A stretch of 7,512 bases of DNA, taken from NCBI GenBank assembly GCA_002347035.1, contig DEAM01000021.1, positions 1-7,512 on the forward strand, written 5' to 3'. The notes below the pieces were generated by a model. The model was not told the origin of the DNA, searched no databases, and worked only from the letters and a program-made list of their open reading frames with translations. Shown piece by piece: positions 1 through 4,093 of the stretch. Each line of letters begins with the position of its first letter. Within the stretch, counting starts at the first letter, position 1. The DNA comes from Gemmatimonadales bacterium UBA2982 (GTDB lineage Bacteria; Gemmatimonadota; Gemmatimonadetes; Longimicrobiales; Gaopeijiaceae). The position numbers were made by a program, and so were the translations under genes.

Positions 1-150
1 CTGTATGTGGTCGGCGAGAATCTGGGGGAAGGAGACAGGCTTAGAGGTGAAGGGTATGAGGCAGAGGCAAATGAATCTTATGAGAGTGGATTACGTTTTT
101 CAGAATTGGCTGCAAACTACGCAAGAAATTTTGAAGTTTATTGCAAATAG
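1..150 (+). CDS. 3' end of an unrecognised protein (partial)
   Basis: Reading frame 1 is open from the first base to a TAG at 148-150, giving 49 C-terminal residues; the start lies outside the window. The fragment is acidic and polar (begins LYVVGENLGEGD, ends ARNFEVYCK), with no membrane segment and a single cysteine near the end. I do not recognise a family. The stretch is more AT-rich than the Sel1 gene downstream. After the stop, the same frame continues and then matches the tail of a Sel1 gene at 175-216, so this gene may have been joined to an older Sel1 locus. It is called real because the frame is open throughout and its codons look ordinary, but 50 codons is weak evidence. Confidence 0.55.
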   Translation: MYVVGENLGEGDRLRGEGYEAEANESYESGLRFSELAANYARNFEVYCK

Positions 151-174
151 GTAAGTGGATACCTAGAGGGCGTT

Positions 175-216
175 CAGCCACTATCCACCGAGTGGCTAGA
201 AGAGCACGGCAACTAG
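175..216 (+). pseudogene. Fossil 3' tail of a Sel1-repeat gene
   Basis: The codons read QPLSTEWLEEHGN followed by TAG. The last 42 bases of the intact Sel1 gene (882-923) read QRLSTEWIEEHGN and TAG. The two DNA segments align without gaps with 34 of 42 identical bases. No Sel1 repeat precedes this copy, and a TAG at 148-150 closes the same frame just upstream, so only the tail of a former paralogue survives. Most differences are at third codon positions, which suggests the segment diverged as coding sequence before losing its body. Confidence 0.7.
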
Positions 217-252
217 CCCCTAACCCCTCCGTGGCATCCAGCCGCTCCTGTT
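206..252 (+). repeat. Sel1 tail and 3'-flank repeat, copy 1
   Basis: This segment runs from the last codons of the fossil Sel1 tail into its 3' flank. Bases 206-222 (ACGGCAACTAGCCCCTA) are identical to 5861-5877. Both copies then reach a CTCCTGTTTTG or CCCCTGTTTTG motif after a spacer of different length. The flank after the intact Sel1 gene (917-937) keeps a shorter related version, AACTAGCCCTAACGGCATC. Confidence 0.6.
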
Positions 253-280
253 TTGAACTTGTAGTAAGGGTGCCTATCTA
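253..280 (+). promoter_or_regulatory. Putative promoter of the Sel1 gene
   Basis: TTGAAC at 253-258 could be a -35 element. It is followed after 16 bases by TATCTA at 275-280 as a possible -10, which would leave a leader of roughly 30 bases before the ATG at 318. The related copy upstream of the dehydrogenase gene has TTGAAG at 3969-3974, an 18-base spacer and TACCTA at 3993-3998. Conservation of both boxes supports the assignment, although the -10 matches are modest. Confidence 0.4.
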
Positions 281-320
281 AGTTGCGAGTTTTGGCGTGT
301 CCGAGCAGGATTAGGGTATG
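268..320 (+). repeat. Conserved leader ('head') repeat, copy A
   Basis: These 53 bases, beginning GGGTGCCTATCTAAGTTGCG and ending in the Sel1 start codon, align without gaps to 3986-4038 with 42 identities. They contain the putative -10 box and the Shine-Dalgarno AGGA at 307-310, seven bases before the ATG. Upstream, TTTTGAACTTGTAG runs straight into GGGTGCC, whereas the copies at 3940 and 5733 carry a hairpin of about 40 bases at that point. Confidence 0.75.
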
Positions 321-923
321 AAGAAGACCCTGCTATTCGTGCTTGCTCTAATCTCGGTTGGGTGTGCTGACACAGAGCAATCAGAGACCTCATTCGAAGG
401 TTCGGAGCAGGTTGCTCCATCTAGTTCCTGCGCGCACCTATCATTGACGTCTGGGTTGGAGCGTGTGCGTTCCTGCGCTGAGCGAGGAGATGCGAATGCC
501 CGGTTTCAACTCGGGTCTATATACGCCGACGGCCGGGGGGTACCAGAGGACGATGAGGAGGCACTGCGCTGGTATCGGCTAGCTGCCGAGCAAGGAGATG
601 CGAATGCCCAATTCCAACTCGGGTCTATGTACGCCCATGGCGATGACGTGCCGGAGGATGGTGCAGAGGCCGTGCGCTGGTATCGGCTAGCTGCTGAGCA
701 GGGAGACGTGAGTGCCCAACTCCGCCTCGGGTTGATGTACTCCACTGCCCAAGGTGTACCGGAGGATATGGTACTCGCTTACATGTGGTACAATATCGCG
801 GCGACGCGAGATTTGATGCTTGCACCGAGATCAAGAAACAGCATCGAAGAGCGGATGACTCACGAACAAATAGCTGAAGCCCAACGGCTGTCTACCGAGT
901 GGATAGAGGAGCACGGTAACTAG
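318..923 (+). CDS. Sel1-repeat (TPR-like) lipoprotein
   Basis: A 201-residue exported protein. Residues 1-15 form a signal peptide (MKKTLLFVLALISVG) followed by Cys16, a plausible though imperfect lipobox (SVGC), so it is probably lipid-anchored in the envelope. A polar linker follows. Three Sel1-type repeats of 36 residues lie at about 57-92, 93-128 and 129-164, with the signature GDANAxFQLGxxYA, GVPED and A.RWYRLAAEQ. The C-terminal MTHEQIAEAQRLSTEW segment is typical of Sel1 proteins. Sel1 repeats form alpha-solenoids that bind proteins, often as envelope or signalling adaptors; the partner here is unknown. Repeats 1 and 2 are about 80% identical as DNA (486-593 against 594-701), which indicates internal duplication. 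The start is supported by AGGA seven bases upstream. Its leader and tail both recur elsewhere in the window. Confidence 0.9.
   Translation: MKKTLLFVLALISVGCADTEQSETSFEGSEQVAPSSSCAHLSLTSGLERVRSCAERGDANARFQLGSIYADGRGVPEDDEEALRWYRLAAEQGDANAQFQLGSMYAHGDDVPEDGAEAVRWYRLAAEQGDVSAQLRLGLMYSTAQGVPEDMVLAYMWYNIAATRDLMLAPRSRNSIEERMTHEQIAEAQRLSTEWIEEHGN
486..701 (+). repeat. Tandem 108-bp duplication within the Sel1 gene
   Basis: Bases 486-593 and 594-701 are two adjacent 108-bp units with about 87 identical positions, encoding Sel1 repeats 1 and 2. The stretch encoding LRWYRLAAEQ or VRWYRLAAEQ is almost unchanged between them. The third unit from 702 is much more diverged. Slippage or unequal recombination could expand or contract this block in whole 36-residue units. 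Confidence 0.8.
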
Positions 924-949
924 CCCTAACGGCATCTTGCTCTTGGAGC

Positions 950-975
950 GGTTCAGAAAAAAGTTCGGTCTACTA
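950..975 (+). repeat. Degenerate hairpin-element copy B
   Basis: GGTTCAGAAAAAAGTTCGGTC resembles the core shared by the hairpin elements at 1604, 3948 and 5741 (roughly GAAAAAGTTTTTCGGTAAG). The outer arms are not preserved. It sits between the Sel1 tail flank and the DUF1330 ribosome binding site. The match is short, so this is a tentative family member. Confidence 0.35.
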
Positions 976-992
976 GAGAGGAGCAAAATAGT

Positions 993-1295
993 ATGAAGAA
1001 AGGTTATTGGGTTGCACACGTTTCTAGCCTAAAGGATCAAGAGCTATTTCAAGAGTATGTTGCTGCAACAGGACCTTTAGCTGAAAGAGGTGACTTTAGA
1101 TTTCTTTGCGTTGGTCCAGTCCAAGGAACCCTTGAAGGTGATCCTATGATTGCTGGAGCAGTTTTGGAATTTGAGAGTCTTGAAAAGGCAAAGAGTTACT
1201 ACTACAGCGAGGATTATCAGAAGGCATTGAGCATTCTAGGTGAGAACGTGAAAGATGTTGTTTTAAGGAACATAGCTGTCATTGAGGGGACGTAG
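993..1295 (+). CDS. DUF1330-family protein (dimeric alpha/beta-barrel fold)
   Basis: A 100-residue cytoplasmic protein without signal peptide or membrane segment. The opening GYWVAHVSSLKD, the central EFESLEKAKSYYYSEDYQKAL and the C-terminal beta strand DVVLRNIAVIEGT fit the DUF1330 (PF07045) family, which has a ferredoxin-like fold and usually dimerises. Members are about 95-100 residues, so this one is full length. Their biochemical role is mostly unknown. The start is fixed by GAGAGGAG at 976-983, nine bases before the ATG. The gene is clearly more AT-rich than the Sel1 gene and the nuclease gene on either side, suggesting separate arrival. It follows the Sel1 gene by 69 bases, and I see no strong terminator between them, so co-transcription is possible. 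Confidence 0.85.
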   Translation: MKKGYWVAHVSSLKDQELFQEYVAATGPLAERGDFRFLCVGPVQGTLEGDPMIAGAVLEFESLEKAKSYYYSEDYQKALSILGENVKDVVLRNIAVIEGT

Positions 1296-1389
1296 TGTAC
1301 TCCTCTAAAACTGAAGATGGATGTGAGATTTTTTCTTTTCAGGTTGAGCTAGGAGGCCCAGCCCTATCCTGCTAAGTCATGGAGAAAAG
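1296..1389 (+). other. Gene-free spacer after the DUF1330 gene
   Basis: I see no coding frame here. A T-rich run (GATTTTTTCTTTTC, about 1326-1339) follows the DUF1330 stop, bounded by a weak CTGAA/TTCAG inverted repeat (about 1311-1342). It could help end transcription, but the stem is poor, so I do not call a terminator. The Shine-Dalgarno of the broken frame at 1390 lies just beyond this spacer. Confidence 0.3.
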
Positions 1390-1554
1390 ATGAAGTCACT
1401 CTGAGGTCAGAAACCTCCACAGCAGTTGCTGTTATATGGTGCTCTGGCACTAGTCCTGTATTTAGGTCGTGTTGATCTCATCGCAGCGTGGGGATTCGTC
1501 TATGTCATTATCGTCTATCGGAATTGGAAGAAGGGTCCGTCCTGCGAGTTGTGA
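1390..1554 (+). pseudogene. Small membrane-protein gene with in-frame TGA at codon 5
   Basis: An ATG at 1390, five bases after a GGAG Shine-Dalgarno (1381-1384), opens MKSL and then meets TGA at 1402-1404. The same frame stays open afterwards to TGA at 1552-1554. It encodes GQKPPQQLLLYGALALVL, a strongly hydrophobic run continuing to WGFVYVIIVY, and then a basic end (RNWKKGPSCEL), as expected for a one- or two-helix inner-membrane protein with a cytoplasmic tail. Without the stop it would be 54 residues. The stop could come from a single TGG to TGA change. Alternatives are a sequencing error, or a shorter protein starting at TTG 1426, which lacks a convincing ribosome binding site. I do not recognise a family. 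Confidence 0.5.
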
Positions 1555-1567
1555 GCAGTAAACCTCA

Positions 1568-1643
1568 GGGAATTGTTTCCCATAGGTTGATCTCGCCTGC
1601 TTCAAGAAGTTTTTCGGTAAGTGGCAGGCAGGATTAGGTCATG
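1568..1643 (+). repeat. Hairpin and leader repeat, copy C, upstream of the nuclease gene
   Basis: Three parts can be seen. A small inverted repeat GGGAA-TTGT-TTCCC occupies 1568-1581, in the position that TTTTCAATTTTGAAAA holds in copy E. GCCTGC (1595-1600) and GCAGGC (1624-1629) enclose AAGAAGTTTTTCGGTAAG (1604-1621), which matches the hairpin core of copy E. Finally GCAGGATTAGG followed by ATG matches the last part of the Sel1 leader, including AGGA seven bases before the start codon. The conserved TAAGTTGCG segment is missing, so the copy is rearranged or shortened. Confidence 0.5.
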
Positions 1644-2393
1644 AGGACAACCTTGCTACTCACGCTCGCCCTGCTTGGGTTGACTGCCGCGTCAGTTGAA
1701 GCCCAAGGAGCCACTGCCAATGAGCGCTACGTGGCGAGCTCCAGAGGCCGAGTCTACTACCCTGTGGCGTGTAGTGCATGGAGAGACCTCAGGTCTGAAC
1801 TGCTTTTCTTCGGATCCCGGGTTGAGGCGGAAGGAGCGGGCTACACGCCTACGACGAATCAGAGGTGTCGGGGATTGTTCGAGCAGCCCGTTCCGATGGT
1901 GAGGCCAGATATTGAAGGGCCCGATTACAGCGAGCAGGTCCAGACACCCGATCCTACTAGACCAAGCTTCGGCGATTCGTGCCTTGTGTCCCGTGTAGTG
2001 GACGGGGACACGCTCGATTGCAGAGGTGGACCAAGGGTTCGACTGCTTCTTATAGATGCGCCAGAGATGAACCAGGGGGAGTTTGGTTCGCTGGCTAAAG
2101 AGGCACTGGAGCAACTCGCACCTCCAGGATCAAATCTGATCCTCGAATACGACATTGAGCCCCAGGATAGATACGGACGGACCTTGGCTTATTTATGGTC
2201 TGGCAATGCGCTCATCAACGTTCAGATGATCGCTGCGGGCATGGCTCTTGTAGCGACATATCCTCCCAACGTGAAATACGTGGACTACATGTTGCCGCTT
2301 CAAGTCCAAGCACGTGAGGAACTGAGAGGGTTATGGTCGGTCGGTGGGTTTGATTGCAAACCTGCTGATTATCGTTCACAAAGGTGCAGGTGA
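1641..2393 (+). CDS. Secreted staphylococcal nuclease-like endonuclease with N-terminal Ada-like domain
   Basis: A 250-residue protein. Residues 1-22 are a signal peptide (MRTTLLLTLALLGLTAASVEAQ), so it acts in the periplasm or outside. Residues about 29-78 (YVASSRGRVYYPVACSAWRDL, then EAEGAGYTP and QRC) resemble the small Ada-like zinc-ribbon module often fused to secreted nucleases. Residues about 113-233 form an SNase (TNase-like) domain. It has metal ligands in VVDGDTL (Asp121, Asp123) and VRLLLIDAPE (Asp139), and catalytic Arg134, Glu142 and Arg180 (DRYGRTLAYL). Every key residue of the family is present, so Ca-dependent cleavage of DNA or RNA is likely. C-terminal Cys239 and Cys249 may form a disulfide. 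AGGA seven bases upstream supports the start. Its leader and first codons resemble those of the Sel1 gene, although the mature protein is unrelated. Confidence 0.9.
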   Translation: MRTTLLLTLALLGLTAASVEAQGATANERYVASSRGRVYYPVACSAWRDLRSELLFFGSRVEAEGAGYTPTTNQRCRGLFEQPVPMVRPDIEGPDYSEQVQTPDPTRPSFGDSCLVSRVVDGDTLDCRGGPRVRLLLIDAPEMNQGEFGSLAKEALEQLAPPGSNLILEYDIEPQDRYGRTLAYLWSGNALINVQMIAAGMALVATYPPNVKYVDYMLPLQVQAREELRGLWSVGGFDCKPADYRSQRCR

Positions 2394-2414
2394 GCGAATC
2401 GGAAGCTGGAGCCG

Positions 2415-2447
2415 TCCACCGATTGGGTAGGGGAGTTCAGGAACTAG
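2415..2447 (+). pseudogene. Second fossil Sel1 tail, after the nuclease gene
   Basis: The codons read STDWVGEFRN and TAG, against STEWIEEHGN and TAG in the intact Sel1 gene (891-923). The two segments are the same length and align without gaps, with 25 of 33 bases identical. It begins 21 bases after the nuclease stop codon. The nuclease gene therefore carries a Sel1-like leader at its front and a decayed Sel1 tail at its back, as if it replaced the body of a Sel1 gene. At 33 bases the match is suggestive, and the agreement in frame and stop codon strengthens it. Confidence 0.5.
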
Positions 2448-2473
2448 CTGCCAGCCATGTCTTGCACTTCTGG

Positions 2474-3058
2474 TTAATTGACCGGCAAGTCCGCCTCCCA
2501 AACCGCTGTATACGGATGGATCCAGCCTTCCTGTTCTAGTATCCAGAACAACCCTTCTTGAACTCTTATATCAAGAAGACCCGGAAAACCAACGTTACTG
2601 AGGCTTTGCTTAGGCCAAGTACAGGGTACAGATATTTTTACTTTGCCATCTTCTACATGCAAAGTCCCCGTGTTCAAGGCCAAGGCGATCCGAGCTTCTG
2701 CGTTGCCCAGCCCATAGCTATTAGGAGGCCAAGCCAAGCGAACAGGCTCAGAATAATTATCTAACGCATTCTGAATGAATCTGGATTCGAGGAAGAAGTC
2801 GGATTCGAACGTAATCTCCTGACCATCGGAGGAAGGCAACAACATTAACGAGGCTTCTTTAGCTATCTCAGGATAGAGTGGAGCGCCCAGTACATTCATG
2901 AGCACATAGGCGGTATAGATTTCAACCTTGTTAAGCCACGAGAACTCACTCAACTCAACCGGCCTAGCGGACAGATGATCGAGTCGTCGCAGGCCAGCAA
3001 AAGAAAGTGCTAGGAACACTAGAACCGCCACGAAAGTTCTTTTCGCTAATCTCGCCAT
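2474..3058 (-). CDS. Unrecognised membrane-anchored or exported protein
   Basis: A 194-residue protein I cannot assign. Residues 6-23 (KRTFVAVLVFLALSFAGL) form one hydrophobic helix after a basic start, so it is probably an inner-membrane anchor or uncleaved signal; no lipobox is seen. The rest is soluble and mixed alpha/beta. It has distinctive segments YTAYVLMNVLGAPLYPEIAKEA (about 48-69), RLAWPPNSYGLGNAEARIALALNTG (107-131) and a C-terminal block with RVQEGLFWILEQEGWIHPYTAVWE (165-188). The many aromatic residues in that block suggest a conserved fold. Shine-Dalgarno support is weak (GTAAGAAAG just before the ATG). It lies 120 bases downstream of the split-barrel gene on the same strand and may be co-transcribed with it. 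It converges with the nuclease gene. Confidence 0.75.
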   Translation of the reverse strand: MARLAKRTFVAVLVFLALSFAGLRRLDHLSARPVELSEFSWLNKVEIYTAYVLMNVLGAPLYPEIAKEASLMLLPSSDGQEITFESDFFLESRFIQNALDNYSEPVRLAWPPNSYGLGNAEARIALALNTGTLHVEDGKVKISVPCTWPKQSLSNVGFPGLLDIRVQEGLFWILEQEGWIHPYTAVWEADLPVN

Positions 3059-3178
3059 GGCTTTCTTACATCCGGTTAGTCAGGGGCAGTATTCTTGCCC
3101 TATGGCATAGCAATCATCGTGCCATTTCTTCTGAGAAAGCCCGACTAAAGAATTCGTGTCAGGGTCCTGCCCAGACCT

Positions 3179-3769
3179 TTAATAGTCTGGGATATTCCGC
3201 TGAAACACGCGCCAGTAATGCCTGACTCCTGTGATTTGTTCCGTACCGTCCTCACCTAAGGAGCGCGTCACTGGATCTCTTCCAATGAGCTGCGCAACCT
3301 CTGCTTGATCAGCCACGTGAGCTACTGTCATTTCGTAAATATTCCCATCGATTTTCATGCGCACGCGCGGATCGCGCTCAATATTCGCCCACCACCTCTT
3401 AGAATGAGGAAATTCTCGTTCCAGCCTGAAATCCTGCTCACTACCGCCGATGTATAATGCGTCACCGCGTGGAGTTGGATTGATAACCACTGAGTGGGGA
3501 ATTCCGTACCAGGTACGAGTCTCCAGCATGATGGTGTTGCCGCGAACTGGGTCATTGACCTGATTAACCCAATCCCAGTTTGTAACCGGTTCCTGTACGA
3601 CCTCTCCACTCAGCCATAATCCGAAATAGCCAGTCCTCAGTCTTTCAGAAAATTCTTCACTGCCGGCATCCAGATAGGGCGGGTCGAAGCCAGTCAGGCG
3701 CAATGTGAAGAGAGCTAACCCACCGAAGACAACTATCAGCAGTACGCCAATCCTTAATAAGCGCCCCAT
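3179..3769 (-). CDS. Membrane-anchored PNPOx-like (FMN/F420-binding split-barrel) protein
   Basis: A 196-residue protein from the ATG at 3769. I prefer this start to an upstream TTG at 3808 because GGAGAG stands seven bases before the ATG. Residues 4-23 (LLRIGVLLIVVFGGLALFTL) are a membrane helix. Residues about 75-190 resemble pyridoxamine-phosphate-oxidase-like split barrels: GNTIMLETRTWYGIPHSVVINPTP, DALYIGG, SKRWWANIERDPRVRMKIDGNIYEMTVAHVAD. The KRWWANIERDPRVRMKI stretch is like the 'W..N...P.V' motif of the flavin or deazaflavin nitroreductase relatives. A redox or flavin-binding role at the membrane is inferred; substrate and cofactor cannot be read from the sequence. It is transcribed away from the dehydrogenase gene, and the 324-base gap between them holds repeat copy E. 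Confidence 0.75.
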   Translation of the reverse strand: MGRLLRIGVLLIVVFGGLALFTLRLTGFDPPYLDAGSEEFSERLRTGYFGLWLSGEVVQEPVTNWDWVNQVNDPVRGNTIMLETRTWYGIPHSVVINPTPRGDALYIGGSEQDFRLEREFPHSKRWWANIERDPRVRMKIDGNIYEMTVAHVADQAEVAQLIGRDPVTRSLGEDGTEQITGVRHYWRVFQRNIPDY

Positions 3770-3912
3770 CACATTTCTCTCCAGCTTGGAATAACGTTTG
3801 GTCAGCAATAATGATCAGGATCCCCAAACTGGGAAAGCCCAAAGAATCGGGGAGGCTTCTTGGCTCAGTTGTCGGCAAAGCCAACCGCCACAGCACCGTT
3901 TGTCTCAGACGA
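3770..3912. other. Divergent intergenic region, split-barrel gene side
   Basis: This is the gene-free part of the gap upstream of the minus-strand split-barrel gene. It holds that gene's ribosome binding site (GGAGAG on the minus strand, about 3777-3782) and an inverted repeat TTGGCT/AGCCAA with a 13-base loop around 3864-3890. I found no convincing promoter for the minus-strand gene. The remainder of the gap is repeat copy E. Confidence 0.35.
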
Positions 3913-3939
3913 TTTTCAATTTTGAAAACTACTCGGAGT

Positions 3940-3979
3940 CCAGCCTCGAAAAACTTTTCCGTAAGTTTTTGAAGGCTGG
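3940..3979 (+). repeat. Long imperfect hairpin of copy E
   Basis: CCAGCCT pairs with AGGCTGG. A two-base mismatch (CG against GA) follows, then AAAAACTT pairs with AAGTTTTT around a TTCCGT loop. The 17-base arms therefore hold 15 paired bases. The right arm overlaps the putative -35 box (TTGAAG, 3969-3974). No T tract follows, so it does not look like an ordinary terminator. Confidence 0.75.
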
Positions 3980-3998
3980 TGGTGAGGGTGCCTACCTA
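3969..3998 (+). promoter_or_regulatory. Putative promoter upstream of the dehydrogenase gene
   Basis: TTGAAG (3969-3974), an 18-base spacer and TACCTA (3993-3998) correspond to TTGAAC-16-TATCTA before the Sel1 gene. The -35 lies in the right arm of the hairpin, so a cruciform or bound protein there could affect initiation. This is an inference from conservation; the boxes are weak matches to sigma-70 consensus. Confidence 0.35.
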
Positions 3999-4093
3999 AG
4001 TTGCGGGTCGTGGGGTGCTCGCGCAGAATCAGGGCATGAATCGGAGGCTGGCTTCACAGGGTTGCTGGCCCACACTTAGTAGGAGGGGGGAAA

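Larger units (their letters stand above)
3913..4038 (+). repeat. Head repeat, copy E: palindrome, hairpin, promoter and leader
   Basis: This is the most complete copy of the family. It contains a palindrome TTTTCAA-TT-TTGAAAA (3913-3928). An 11-base spacer follows, then an imperfect hairpin (3940-3979). Promoter-like boxes TTGAAG (3969-3974) and TACCTA (3993-3998) come next. Last is a leader (3986-4038) that aligns without gaps to the Sel1 leader and ends in an ATG at 4036. That ATG is not the start of the dehydrogenase; it opens a 37-codon frame overlapping the dehydrogenase start in another frame. The copy at 5708-5815 shares the same order of parts. Confidence 0.75.

Noticed and set aside
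1692..2114. 140-codon minus-strand frame inside the nuclease gene
   Set aside because: It lies antisense to a gene with complete catalytic motifs and is explained by the codon pattern of that gene.
3770..3808. Upstream TTG start for the split-barrel protein, adding 13 residues
   Set aside because: The ATG at 3769 has GGAGAG at good spacing, and starting there places a basic residue just before the membrane helix. No ribosome binding site precedes the TTG.
3940..3979. Hairpin as an integron attC site, making the region a cassette array
   Set aside because: I could not find paired RYYYAAC and GTTRRRY core sites around any copy, the genes lie on both strands, and no integrase is present. The conserved TAAGTTGCG does not fit the core consensus.
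3798..4079. 93-codon plus-strand frame between the split-barrel and dehydrogenase genes
   Set aside because: It runs through repeat copy E and its hairpin, has no ribosome binding site, and its translation shows no domain-like pattern.
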